Source: Candidatus Poribacteria bacterium
GTDB taxonomy: Bacteria > Poribacteria > WGA-4E > WGA-3G
Direction of reading: 5' to 3'
NCBI GenBank assembly: GCA_009841255.1
Contig: VXMD01000050.1
Span: 102,906 to 166,905, forward strand
DNA length: 64,000 nucleotides
Under the pieces are notes generated by a model. That model made no database searches, was not told the origin of the DNA, and saw only the letters and a program-made list of their open reading frames with translations. The position numbers were made by a program, and so were the translations under genes. The stretch's first letter is position 1. The number at the start of each line of letters is the position of its first letter. Positions 25,889-34,231 of this stretch are shown here, piece after piece.

Positions 25889-26737
25889 TTAGTTGTTGCT
25901 CTCATATTCTTTGACTATTTCGGAGTTTTTTAGAGATTTTTCAGCGTATTCCATGAGTTGTTCCTCACTCATTTTCTCCAATTCTTCCTTAGAACGAGAT
26001 GCTGAATCTGCCAAAAACTTTTTCGCCTCCTGATATCTCATATATTTCGTGTTTCTCTCTTCCTCTAACAACTTAAGAGAATAAAAAACATCTTTGACTT
26101 CAGTTGGATTTGTCGAAAACCATTCGATGCCGATAACATCGGATGCCTCTGGATTTAACCACCGCCCCTGCCGCTCTAATTTATCGTGTATTAGCCCTTC
26201 CAGTGTCACGCAATCATTTGTTTGCATAACAAGTGAGAGAGTTGCTTTCTCTGGAAGTTGACCGCCAATCTGTTTAGCCACTCTGTTTTCTGGGCTGTCC
26301 TCAGAAGTACAACCTATATTGCATTGCCAATAATTTAAACCTTCTGATTCAGCGTATTGCTTATAAGTACGGAAATAAAAAAGATAAACAAATTCATCTC
26401 CTTGCCCTATATACTCTGTCCCAGATGAGTCAACTTTTTTTGGGGCTTTCGTTGTACCCAACCTCTTATTCCTCAGACGATCGCGTGTATTGTAAACCTG
26501 ATGCCTCGCTTTATCTACTTTCTCCCACTCTTTATCTTCAGGATCAAGTATTCCTAACATCCTTGCCAGTGGTGTATCGGAAATAAAGGCATACAAGTCA
26601 GGATTGTTTTCGTCCTTGTCCAGATTCATGTGTTTTAGAACAGAGCGTATCGCATCTGTCTCTTTACCTTGTTGTGCGATGGTGAGTTTTGCTTTTTCAA
26701 GCAATTGAGAGAAGTTCTCATCATGAGCTTTAGCCAT
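25889..26737 (-). CDS. T5orf172/GIY-YIG-like nuclease domain protein
   Basis: A 282-residue protein. The N-terminal 110 residues are helical and charged. The central part (about 118-225) resembles the T5orf172 branch of GIY-YIG nucleases: FVYLFYFRTYKQYA, NIGCTSEDSPENRVAKQIGG (an Arg after the glycine turn), TLEGLIHDKLE (the metal-site Glu) and GIEWFSTNPTEV (the EWF motif). The C-terminus is an acidic, helical tail. Such domains nick DNA and are common in phages and defence-linked genes. AAAGGAG lies 6 bases before the ATG. Its neighbours are a DUF4268 protein and another GIY-YIG-like protein, all in one orientation. The match is by motif only. Confidence 0.7.
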   Translation of the reverse strand: MAKAHDENFSQLLEKAKLTIAQQGKETDAIRSVLKHMNLDKDENNPDLYAFISDTPLARMLGILDPEDKEWEKVDKARHQVYNTRDRLRNKRLGTTKAPKKVDSSGTEYIGQGDEFVYLFYFRTYKQYAESEGLNYWQCNIGCTSEDSPENRVAKQIGGQLPEKATLSLVMQTNDCVTLEGLIHDKLERQGRWLNPEASDVIGIEWFSTNPTEVKDVFYSLKLLEEERNTKYMRYQEAKKFLADSASRSKEELEKMSEEQLMEYAEKSLKNSEIVKEYESNN

Positions 26738-26852
26738 CGTTAACTCCTTTGTTAAGTTGGTTTTCCTTGCGAGAGTGGGACCTTAGGTTCCGCGATGCGG
26801 TTACTCAGCACCATGTCAGACGATCAGTTTATGCGTTATCCCGATACAAAAA

Positions 26853-26945
26853 CTATCTTAACGGGGTGCGGTGCGACCCGAAAGCGATCTCAATGTGATC
26901 GACCCCGATGAATACATCTCCCAGACGCGGCTCCACCTGTTCTTC
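26853..26945 (-). pseudogene. In-frame relic after the DUF4268 gene
   Basis: Directly after the TAA of the DUF4268 gene the frame stays open for 30 codons (EEQVEPRLGDVFIGVDHIEI, then AFGSHRTPLR) and ends with TAG. It has protein-like composition but no start. It may be a remnant of a lost C-terminus or of another gene. The remaining bases to 26738 show nothing. Confidence 0.3.
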
Positions 26946-27425
26946 TTATTTGTTGAAACCAGCGAGTCTCTCAATACGTGGACGGAATATTTCATTGAAT
27001 CGTTCAAGTTTCCTGGCGATCCATTCATGTTGATTTGACCAATCTTGTTCATCGGCGGGGTCCATATCCTTTCTTTCTAAGTATATGTGTGATTCCTTTT
27101 TCTGTTCTGAAAACCACCATTTTAGGGATTCACCAAATTCTTCCTCAATTTCTGCTTGTTGCGTCTTCAATGAGTGGAAGTAAGTTTTTGCAGTTCCTAT
27201 CATGACAAACGCAACCGTGATCGCGATCGGTCCGTACTTGGAGTTAATGACCTGCCTTGCTCTCACGACGCATCCAATGCCTATCCTAAAAGCTATATAG
27301 TGCTTCTCTTTAGATGTTGGGGTTGGAGAGTGGAGTTGGCTCCCTTGCAGTTCCAAGTAGTCGCAAAATTCAGTCCAGTATTTTATGTTCTGTGTTTCTC
27401 TGGACGATTTAGAAAGATTTGCCAT
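26946..27425 (-). CDS. DUF4268-type protein
   Basis: A 159-residue protein that resembles DUF4268 domains: YWTEFCDYLE at the N-terminus, HYIAFRIGIGCVVRARQVIN, an AKTYFHSLKTQQAEIEEEFG helix, LKWWFSEQKKESHIYLERK and WSNQHEWIARKLERFNEIFRPRI. This domain is often the C-terminal part of restriction-associated or nuclease-like proteins and is of unknown activity; here it stands alone. AAGGAG lies 7 bases before the ATG. It starts 15 bases after the upstream GIY-YIG-like gene and is followed by the T5orf172-like gene after 208 bases, so the three may form one unit. Confidence 0.72.
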   Translation of the reverse strand: MANLSKSSRETQNIKYWTEFCDYLELQGSQLHSPTPTSKEKHYIAFRIGIGCVVRARQVINSKYGPIAITVAFVMIGTAKTYFHSLKTQQAEIEEEFGESLKWWFSEQKKESHIYLERKDMDPADEQDWSNQHEWIARKLERFNEIFRPRIERLAGFNK

Positions 27426-27440
27426 TGAAAATCTCCTTTA

Positions 27441-27839
27441 TTAACTTCGGCTTCTATTTCGTCTTAGTTCCGCGATGTGGCTCATATCAAGGACAAAGGA
27501 CGGATCATAGTCGCAATGTGTCTCAATGTAGTCGCGAACCTTTGTGTCGTCTGCGACTAACTCGCTCTTTGGGCGCGCCCTGCCGAAGTTGCGTAGAAGT
27601 TGTTTCTCCTTGCGTCCTGCTTTGGCTCTTGAGCTGGTCTGACAGGACTCGATCCCCAAATATTCAATACTCTCGACGAAATACCGCTGTGCCTCTTTGT
27701 GCCGTTTGTGGAAGTTGCCATTGGCGATCTTTGAGATTCCAACTTTTATGATGTCACCAATCGGTAACTTTAAAAAATAGATGAAATATTCTTGTTTTGT
27801 GTCCTCGTGTAACTCGTCGAACGTTACTTCATCTAACAT
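27441..27839 (-). CDS. Small GIY-YIG-like protein
   Basis: A 132-residue protein with a GIY-YIG/T5orf172-like core: EYFIYFLKLPIGDIIKVGIS (the first strand pair with the glycine turn), an HKRHKEAQRYFVE helix with Arg, and KEKQLLRNFGRARPKSELV, where the Glu after KAGRK aligns with the metal-binding position. A clear GGAGG lies 7 bases upstream. It is the first gene of a probable operon with the DUF4268 and T5orf172-like genes. Two different GIY-YIG-like proteins in one cluster suggest a role against foreign DNA, which is inference. Confidence 0.68.
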   Translation of the reverse strand: MLDEVTFDELHEDTKQEYFIYFLKLPIGDIIKVGISKIANGNFHKRHKEAQRYFVESIEYLGIESCQTSSRAKAGRKEKQLLRNFGRARPKSELVADDTKVRDYIETHCDYDPSFVLDMSHIAELRRNRSRS

Positions 27840-27993
27840 CGTTTTGCCTCCGATTTGTAAATCTACAATAATTTGGACAATTTTGTGAGAAACATGACCC
27901 GTTCCCTATAGCTTTGAAGTGCCAATTAGATCAGCCACAAACTTAACTCATACGAGTTGTGCTAAATAACTATTTGTAAAATATTGATTCACA

Positions 27994-28164
27994 TCAGCAT
28001 AACGTTTTCTCCCTAACTCTCATATATGGATATGAGTTGAGTCCCGTAGGGACGATATGTTTATAGAAATGCGTCATTAACACCCCTTTTACCCGTTCTG
28101 CTAAGCCAACAATTTCCAATTCAATGACAGCTTCTCGGTCTGCCCTAATTTTTCCTATAATCAT
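27994..28164 (-). pseudogene. Truncated clan AA aspartic-protease-like gene
   Basis: The frame starts at an ATG that overlaps the stop of the 88-residue gene (ATGA). Its first 28 residues (MIIGKIRADREAVIELEIVG) resemble the beginning of retropepsin-like clan AA proteases that often follow such genes. After GVLMTHFYKH the frame enters a palindromic repeat (GTCCC-GTA-GGGAC at 28041-28053) and ends. The catalytic DTG region is missing, so the gene has been cut by a small repeat or deletion. The rest of 27840-27993 holds no gene. Confidence 0.5.
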
Positions 28165-28427
28165 TGTGTTAGATCCGAAATTCTAAAGCCAAGGCGATAA
28201 ACGGCTCCAAAACCGATTCGCAGACCGTAAGTCATAGCCTCTGGATTCTTAGCAAGAAGGCGTTCTGTAGCGACCATATCCTCATCCGCGATTTCATAGT
28301 TTCCTGTTTCAATGTCGACCACGAAAAACTGACCTTTGTAATGAGATTCAAGTTCTTCACGGTACTGCTGATAGATTTCCTCGCCGCGACTGACGATAGC
28401 ATCGGAGGTGTCATCAGAATATGACAT
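28161..28427 (-). CDS. Conserved small protein of a protease-partner type
   Basis: An 88-residue protein with YKGQFFVVDIETGNYEIADE, ATERLLAKNPEAMTYGLRIG and GAVYRLGFR. This resembles small proteins that are widespread in cyanobacteria and other phyla and often precede clan AA aspartic protease genes, possibly as antitoxin-like or regulatory partners. Here the following gene begins in a 4-base ATGA overlap but is truncated, so this gene has lost its partner. The function is not established. Confidence 0.65.
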   Translation of the reverse strand: MSYSDDTSDAIVSRGEEIYQQYREELESHYKGQFFVVDIETGNYEIADEDMVATERLLAKNPEAMTYGLRIGFGAVYRLGFRISDLTQ

Positions 28428-28524
28428 GATAATGCTCCTTGTAAAATATTATGTGGAATACCTCGTGGGGCGCTATGCAGTATAACACAAAATTGGATTG
28501 TGTGCTAATGCATAATTTTCTCTA

Positions 28525-30339
28525 CTACCTGCTAATTCCGATGGCTTCTAGTTGAGCAATTTGTTTTACCCATGACTCTCGGATTTCTGGAGAATATTCC
28601 CCCGGCAGCAGCGATTTACGCGTGCAATTGACGAGTGCCTGTAAGGTTTGGTAACGTCGAATCGGACCGATATTCGGTAGGAGGCGGTCTGCCGCGACAG
28701 CGATGATTTCATCGAGTGTCAGTTTGTCTCGCTTGATGAGACTGGCGGCTTCCAAATCGGAACGTAGCGATGCGAAACTCGCCGCAGAATAGTCTTCGGT
28801 CAGTTGCACAAGTCGTTCGATTGCATCTTCAGGGAGGGGACCCGGAAGAACTTTGGCGAGGGTCCAGTGGAGGAACGCTTCGCGGTCTTCACCCTTTGGG
28901 TCGAGGACTGGGATTACCATGTCACCGACTCTGCCCTCTCGCCGTAGATCGGGAGAGAGGTGATAAATCCGAGCGGTCATCAGAAGCCACGTGATGTTGC
29001 CGCGGAGTTGCGGGTCTGACATCATCGCCTGTATCTTTCCTGTCAAACGCCGTTCTGTGCTATGGGCATCCGTCCCGACACTGCCGAATTGGGTGTCCGC
29101 TTCGTCAACGAAGATAAGCACTTTTACGAGTGCCATCAGCAATCGACGCAGGCGTTCAAAGATAACGTCTGTCTGTCCGAACCACATACTCCGAATGTTC
29201 TTGAGGACCAGCACAGGGATGTCGAGTTCACCAGCGAGCCCCTCAAAAATGAACGTTTTTCCGCTACCGATGGGGCCGCAGACGCTCATGCCGGGAATCG
29301 CGTCAGGACCGGTTGAGGTAATACGCGGGATCAATTGCGTCTTCAGAAAATCCACCAATTTTTTGTTGCCAACGATGTCCGTGAGACTGTGTGCAGGCTT
29401 TTTGAACTCTACAACATCTTCCCCTAACTGACCTTGGATGAATTCAGACACTTTATGGATAACATCTTCAGGTCGTAATCTCTCACCGGAGTAACGCGCC
29501 GAAAGGAGCATCTGTCGCAGGGCTTGGAGGGATAAACCGGCTGTGAGCATCGCCAATTGGGCTTGTGTCCCCCAAAGGTTTAGCGGTTTTTCCACTAACT
29601 TCGGTGTATTGTTAAACCATGAGATAAAATGTTGGCGTTCTACCATCCCGGGTGCTGGTATTTCGAGGGGGATAACCTGTGGCAGCCTTGTAATCCGAGA
29701 ATTCAGAAGACTCGCCGATTCTGCGATGAAAATGACGGTGTCGCTACCTTCCATGAAACTGGAATCCGAGATCCAATCTTGAATGATGCTGACCCGATGC
29801 CTGTCCTGTAGCGATAAACTCCGAATTTCACCTTCCGGTAGCAACATGTCCGTTGCTTCAATCAGGATTATCAATTTTTCCTCTAATAGTTTTTCGCCTT
29901 GCGCGTTTGTGGTGCGGGAGAGCAGACAGAACTGTCGTAGAAGTTCAAGTGCCAACGTCGGACTGCCGATTGCATCGTTCATGTACTGTGTAAAAGAGGT
30001 ATCTGTCGGGTCATCAGCTTCGGTAGGCGTGGTGCGTTCAACGGCTCTTTGCAGTGGCGGGGGAAGACTGCCGCTGGCGTTTACGTCGAGGTTTGTCTCC
30101 GTTGCGCCGCGCCATACATTGAACGCCCGCTTCACTTTTTCGCGTTCGGCTGCTTTCGCAAATCGGATGGGTCCATTGAGCTCATAAACGATTAGGATGA
30201 ACCCTGGAATGTCCCAGTTACGCGTCAAGAAGGGGACGAGTGGAATATAATCCGTGTCATCTCCGTCGCGGACGAAGAAGAGGTCGTGGATATTTCCGGA
30301 TAAGACGAGGCTACGAGAGGTTCCCGAATTGATGAGCAT
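28525..30339 (-). CDS. AAA+ ATPase linked to a PspA-like gene
   Basis: A protein of at least 604 residues. The N-terminal half is an AAA-like segment without a clear P-loop (LVLSGNIHDLFFV, then EEKLIILIEATDMLLP). The C-terminal half is an active AAA+ module with Walker A GPIGSGKT at 355-362, Walker B VLIFVDEAD, sensor region LLMTARIYHLSPDLRREGR and a helical lid. The frame is open and conserved-looking upstream of this ATG to about 30417 (VKSPTYTFLKEAG), and the ATG lacks a spaced ribosome-binding site, so the true start may be an ATT or other codon upstream. It follows the PspA-like gene in the same direction. AAA+ proteins of this kind probably remodel membrane-stress or phage-shock complexes. 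Confidence 0.78.
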   Translation of the reverse strand: MLINSGTSRSLVLSGNIHDLFFVRDGDDTDYIPLVPFLTRNWDIPGFILIVYELNGPIRFAKAAEREKVKRAFNVWRGATETNLDVNASGSLPPPLQRAVERTTPTEADDPTDTSFTQYMNDAIGSPTLALELLRQFCLLSRTTNAQGEKLLEEKLIILIEATDMLLPEGEIRSLSLQDRHRVSIIQDWISDSSFMEGSDTVIFIAESASLLNSRITRLPQVIPLEIPAPGMVERQHFISWFNNTPKLVEKPLNLWGTQAQLAMLTAGLSLQALRQMLLSARYSGERLRPEDVIHKVSEFIQGQLGEDVVEFKKPAHSLTDIVGNKKLVDFLKTQLIPRITSTGPDAIPGMSVCGPIGSGKTFIFEGLAGELDIPVLVLKNIRSMWFGQTDVIFERLRRLLMALVKVLIFVDEADTQFGSVGTDAHSTERRLTGKIQAMMSDPQLRGNITWLLMTARIYHLSPDLRREGRVGDMVIPVLDPKGEDREAFLHWTLAKVLPGPLPEDAIERLVQLTEDYSAASFASLRSDLEAASLIKRDKLTLDEIIAVAADRLLPNIGPIRRYQTLQALVNCTRKSLLPGEYSPEIRESWVKQIAQLEAIGISR

Positions 30340-30450
30340 TCCTGCTTCTTTCAGGAATGTATAGGTTGGACTTTTGACGGCTATGGCGCGTCGCCCCCTT
30401 CTGTTTGAAATAGCAATCTACGGATAAGATGCTGCGTATTTTCTGGCGCG

Positions 30451-31287
30451 TTAGACGGGCAGTTCAGAATCGGAATCTGTTGTCTTTTTGGGAGACTCCG
30501 TTTCTGTCTTTGCGTCGGTTTGCTGTGCGCCGAAAATTAAGGCATCGAATTCGTCATTGGTAGCAGAGGAACGCGCTGCAGAGAGGAATTCCTCTTCTTC
30601 GCTTTTTGAATCGGTACCAGCCAATTCCTGTGCGACTGTCGAACGTGCTTTCGCTTTCTCCCGTATTTCGCGCATGCGGGTCAATTCGGCAGAGGTGCCG
30701 TCCATGCTGATACCGGAAAGCATATCGGCGATTTCTTCTTGCTCCCGTGCGGTAATCAGGTCCGCAACTGCCTCAGACTGTTCGGACTTAATCTTATCTA
30801 AATCCCGATGAAGACTGGTAATCTGAAGTTTGTGGGACTCGATATCAGTTTGTGCACCTTCAATCTCGTTTTCGAGTTCCGTAATACGGCCGGTTTTCTC
30901 TGTCAAATTGGAGTTGAAATCTTGATAAGCAGTGACGCATCGCGTGTATTCACTGTGCTGCTTGATTGCTTCCGGTGAGAGTCCTTCGCCTTGTAATTGG
31001 GCAGCGGTCTGCTGTGCCTTGGCGATCGCTCCTGATTTGAGTTCTTCGAGTCGTTCGACTTCGTCGGTCAGGCTTTTAACCGTAGATCTTTTCTGTTCAA
31101 CGAGCGCGATAAGTTGTCCTATCGCTGCCTTATAGCGTTGGATATTCCCCTTTTTGTCGTTGATGATGTCTTCGTAAGCCCCTCTAACGGCTTCGGGGTT
31201 CTCCATCATTCTATCTGCCGATTCGTGTGCCTTTCCGGACAGTGTGTACCAGATACCCTTAAAAAATCGTGTGAATCCATTTGCCAT
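30451..31287 (-). CDS. PspA/IM30-like coiled-coil protein
   Basis: A 278-residue protein. The N-terminus MANGFTRFFKGIWYTLSG is an amphipathic membrane-binding helix like that of PspA. Long heptad-rich helices follow to about residue 210, and an acidic disordered tail ends the protein. PspA/IM30 proteins assemble on damaged membranes as ESCRT-III-like polymers. The ATG at 31287 has GGAGA 7 bases upstream and matches the start of the amphipathic helix; a longer frame to 31413 has no supporting site. The next gene is an AAA+ ATPase, a recurring partner for PspA-type proteins. Confidence 0.75.
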   Translation of the reverse strand: MANGFTRFFKGIWYTLSGKAHESADRMMENPEAVRGAYEDIINDKKGNIQRYKAAIGQLIALVEQKRSTVKSLTDEVERLEELKSGAIAKAQQTAAQLQGEGLSPEAIKQHSEYTRCVTAYQDFNSNLTEKTGRITELENEIEGAQTDIESHKLQITSLHRDLDKIKSEQSEAVADLITAREQEEIADMLSGISMDGTSAELTRMREIREKAKARSTVAQELAGTDSKSEEEEFLSAARSSATNDEFDALIFGAQQTDAKTETESPKKTTDSDSELPV

Positions 31288-31413
31288 TGTTGTCTCTCCT
31301 GTTGAGCGTGCGCATGAGAACGCTGTCTTCCTATATTGGATTTGCGAGTGATATCGGTGCCCTCTGACGATTGTATCCTGCGTCCAGACACCTATATTAC
31401 GGTATTTTAACAT

Positions 31414-31442
31414 ATTGTATCTAAAACTGCAAGAAAATTTTT
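31414..31442 (-). promoter_or_regulatory. Promoter of the pspA-like gene
   Basis: On the minus strand, TTGCAG (31442-31437), a 17-base spacer and TAAAAT (31419-31414). Confidence 0.6.
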
Positions 31443-31481
31443 GTAATGGCAGTCAGCGATCAGGTGTCGATGGAATTCTGC

Positions 31482-31510
31482 TTGACATAGCGAAGATATC
31501 TCAGTAAAAT
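31482..31510 (+). promoter_or_regulatory. Promoter of the membrane metallopeptidase gene
   Basis: TTGACA (31482-31487), a 17-base spacer and TAAAAT (31505-31510), 31 bases before the ATG at 31542. Confidence 0.7.
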
Positions 31511-31541
31511 AGACACTAAACTCGATCGTCAATTTTAAGAG

Positions 31542-33953
31542 ATGCCTATAACACTCACGGTTCACAGGACATTTTCATATTGGTTGTGGCTCGTTGGATT
31601 CGGGGTATTGGCACTGGTGCTTGCCAATGTCCCGTTGTTTAACATTCTTGCCTTTGAGTTTTGTGCCGTAATGGCGCTCAGTATCTCTTTCGCGGGCGCG
31701 CACGTAACGCTGACAGTGTTGCGGCAGATGAAACGACAGCCCAGTGCCCTTACCGGTACGCCGGGACAAATCGTCATGCGGTGTTTTAGTGAGGCGTTGA
31801 TATTTAATACGGGTTTATTGGGATTACCGCTCGGTATTATTCTGCTGAATGCGCTTCGCGTTGAAAACTGTAACTTCGGCGAGGGGTTCCTCTTCTTTCT
31901 TATTTTGTCCGTAGTTAGTTGTATGTACACAACGGCAGCTGGTCTGTTTTTCGGGTTCTGGATTGAAAGACGGGGGTTGGCATATCTTGCCTATCTCGGT
32001 CATCTTGTGGTTTCTTGTATTCCGGTGGTTATCAATTTAATATTTCATCCACCGGTATTTGCGTATCACGCGACATTTGGATATTTCCCAGGACCGATTT
32101 ACGATTTCGTCATTCCGATAACAGATACGCTGCTGATTGCCCGGGCGGAGGCGCTCTTATGGGCACTCCTGTTTTTGGGGCTTACTGTCAGTATTTGTGA
32201 AGTGAGTAGAGGAACAGGATTGATGCCGCAGTTGAGATGGCATAAGTTTTTTCGTCCGCTGGCAAAACGTGTTTGGTTATATCTGTTAGTTATAAGTTTA
32301 TTGGGTTTCCAAATCTATGCGGGGGCATTGAGAATACGGCCTACGCGCGCCGATATTGCCCGTGAACTCGGAGGCTTTCGTGAAACGGCGCATTTTGAAA
32401 TCTTCTATGCTCGTGAACTCGAAGCAGAGATTGAACGGATCGCTGAAGATTGCGAGTTTCAGTACGCTCGGTTGTCGGATTATCTTGATCCTGAAGGCAC
32501 GATGCAATCTCGAAAAGTCCGGGCGTATATCTATGCATCTCCTGAACAGAAAAAGCGGTTGATTGGTGCACGCAGCACATCTGTCGAAGATCCGTTCGGG
32601 CACGGGTTTCACATTCATGCTCAAGGCTTTCCACACCCTGTTCTGAAGCATGAGTTAGCGCATGTCTTTACTGTGCCGTGGTCGCCGTTGAAGGTGAGTC
32701 TGAAAATAGGACTTCACGAAGGGATCGCGGTCGCCGCGGATTGGGATGAAGGTAGGCTTACGGGACACCAGTGGGCGAAAGCGATGCGTGAGATGGAGGT
32801 TGCCCCTCCGTTGTCAGGGATCATGGGAATCGGATTTTGGGGACATGCTGGTTCTCGGAGTTATCTGTTGGCGGGCTCCTTTGTTCGGTTTCTTGTGGAT
32901 ACTTATGGCATAGAAAAATTTAAAGGTGCTTTTCCAACCGGCAATTTTGTGAAGCACTACGCGAAAGATTTACCTGTCTTGGAAGCGGAGTGGATTGAAT
33001 TTTTGGGAACGGTTTCCTTGCGAGACGATGATGTCGCCTATGCGGCATACCGTCTAAAACGGAGGAGTGTTTTTGAACGGACCTGTGCCCATGAAATGGC
33101 AGCGTTGCGAGATACCGCTTGGCAGGCGTATTACCGCAAAGATTTTGCCACTGCCGTACAGACTTTTGAGGTAATGCTGTCGGATGAACCTCACAATTTG
33201 AGTACACTGCGGGGGTTGATGTACACCGCGTATCGCATGCAGGATTATGATAAAGCACTATCGTTGGCAACCCATATTGCAAGTAAGGAAGACACATGGT
33301 TCAGCCCAGAAGCGATGCTATTGAAGGGCGACATTTATTGGTTGAAAGGCGAATATGAACAAGCCATAAATGCGTACATCGCGGTTAAAACGGAGCATGA
33401 GACCATTGAGCGGCGGCGTATTAAGCGGATTGCAGCATTGTCTTATCCGGATGTAGTTCCAACCCGATGGGATACCCAATTGAACGGAACAGCGCGAGAA
33501 AATAGGTCTCTACGAGAACTACTCCGTGTGGTGTTAGTCGAGCCCAAAGATTCTGGGGAGAAGATGGCATATCTATCGATGTGTATGCAAACAGCGCCTG
33601 ATATGTGGTTGGCGTATCTCTTGGCAGGTGAATTGCTTCATAGAGAAGGCGCGCGGCAAAGTAGTAATCAGTACCTGCGCCAGGCGGTAGTGCGTTTGGA
33701 GAAGGTGCAGACATCGGATAAGGAGTTCCACGAGACACCATCGTTGGGGCAATTGATGCCGCAACAGCACCAAAATCTTGTGTTAGAGGCGTGGAGGACG
33801 ATCGGTATCAATGCGTATCATCAGAGAGATTATGTGAATGCGATAGGGACGTTCTCTCTGATAGCGGAAGACGTAACACTCCCCCTCGGGACGACACTCA
33901 AAGCGGAAGAGTGGAAACAAAGATGTCAGTGGGCACAAAACCGAACGCCGTAA
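31542..33953 (+). CDS. Membrane-bound gluzincin metallopeptidase with TPR repeats
   Basis: An 803-residue protein. The first 270 residues hold about seven membrane segments. A peptidase-MA-like domain follows (about 290-480) with zinc motif HELAH at 370-374 and the third ligand Glu in LHEGIA at 393. It also has SRSYLLAGSFVRFLVDTYG, typical of peptidase MA family proteins. From about 510 to the end, TPR-like helices repeat (AWQAYYRKDFATAVQTFEVM, LKGDIYWLKGEYEQAINAYI). The protease faces the periplasm or cytoplasm depending on topology that I cannot settle. Fusion of a polytopic membrane domain to this peptidase is unusual. It is monocistronic with a strong promoter. Confidence 0.8.
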   Translation: MPITLTVHRTFSYWLWLVGFGVLALVLANVPLFNILAFEFCAVMALSISFAGAHVTLTVLRQMKRQPSALTGTPGQIVMRCFSEALIFNTGLLGLPLGIILLNALRVENCNFGEGFLFFLILSVVSCMYTTAAGLFFGFWIERRGLAYLAYLGHLVVSCIPVVINLIFHPPVFAYHATFGYFPGPIYDFVIPITDTLLIARAEALLWALLFLGLTVSICEVSRGTGLMPQLRWHKFFRPLAKRVWLYLLVISLLGFQIYAGALRIRPTRADIARELGGFRETAHFEIFYARELEAEIERIAEDCEFQYARLSDYLDPEGTMQSRKVRAYIYASPEQKKRLIGARSTSVEDPFGHGFHIHAQGFPHPVLKHELAHVFTVPWSPLKVSLKIGLHEGIAVAADWDEGRLTGHQWAKAMREMEVAPPLSGIMGIGFWGHAGSRSYLLAGSFVRFLVDTYGIEKFKGAFPTGNFVKHYAKDLPVLEAEWIEFLGTVSLRDDDVAYAAYRLKRRSVFERTCAHEMAALRDTAWQAYYRKDFATAVQTFEVMLSDEPHNLSTLRGLMYTAYRMQDYDKALSLATHIASKEDTWFSPEAMLLKGDIYWLKGEYEQAINAYIAVKTEHETIERRRIKRIAALSYPDVVPTRWDTQLNGTARENRSLRELLRVVLVEPKDSGEKMAYLSMCMQTAPDMWLAYLLAGELLHREGARQSSNQYLRQAVVRLEKVQTSDKEFHETPSLGQLMPQQHQNLVLEAWRTIGINAYHQRDYVNAIGTFSLIAEDVTLPLGTTLKAEEWKQRCQWAQNRTP

Positions 33954-34008
33954 ACTCTGTTAGTGTTGCTATTTGCTTTCTTGCGATGTGCATTGATGAG
34001 AAGCTTTG

Positions 34009-34038
34009 TTGACTTATTGGTTAACTTCATACTATACT
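34009..34038 (+). promoter_or_regulatory. Promoter upstream of the kinase-GalU fusion
   Basis: TTGACT (34009-34014), an 18-base spacer and TATACT (34033-34038). Transcription would include the whole of leader element copy B before the ATG at 34232. Confidence 0.6.
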
Positions 34039-34090
34039 ATATTTTCCGCGATGGTCAGTGGTTGAGATTTTCTGTAGACCCAAAGGTGTA

Positions 34091-34231
34091 GCCTGCAACA
34101 ATACGCAGAAATACCCCGGGGAATGCCACACGGCATTCATACCGTTGATTCGCAAAAACACGCAGGCGGATATGAGAAAGGCACGTGAAGTTTCCAACTC
34201 ACGTTGTTTAACCGCAAGGAAAAATTAAAAA
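34091..34231 (+). repeat. Dispersed leader element, copy B (abuts ATG)
   Basis: GCCTGC (34091) and GCAGGC are the hairpin ends. One nested module (GAATGCC-ACAC-GGCATTC, then ATACCGTTGATTC) sits inside. The 3' core ACCGCAAGGAAAAATTAAAA runs directly to the ATG at 34232. Confidence 0.7.

Noticed and set aside
25573-25905. 110-codon frame after the T5orf172-like gene
   Set aside because: Starts inside the upstream gene, has low-complexity composition and no ribosome-binding site; the small membrane peptide in another frame is a better, though weak, candidate.
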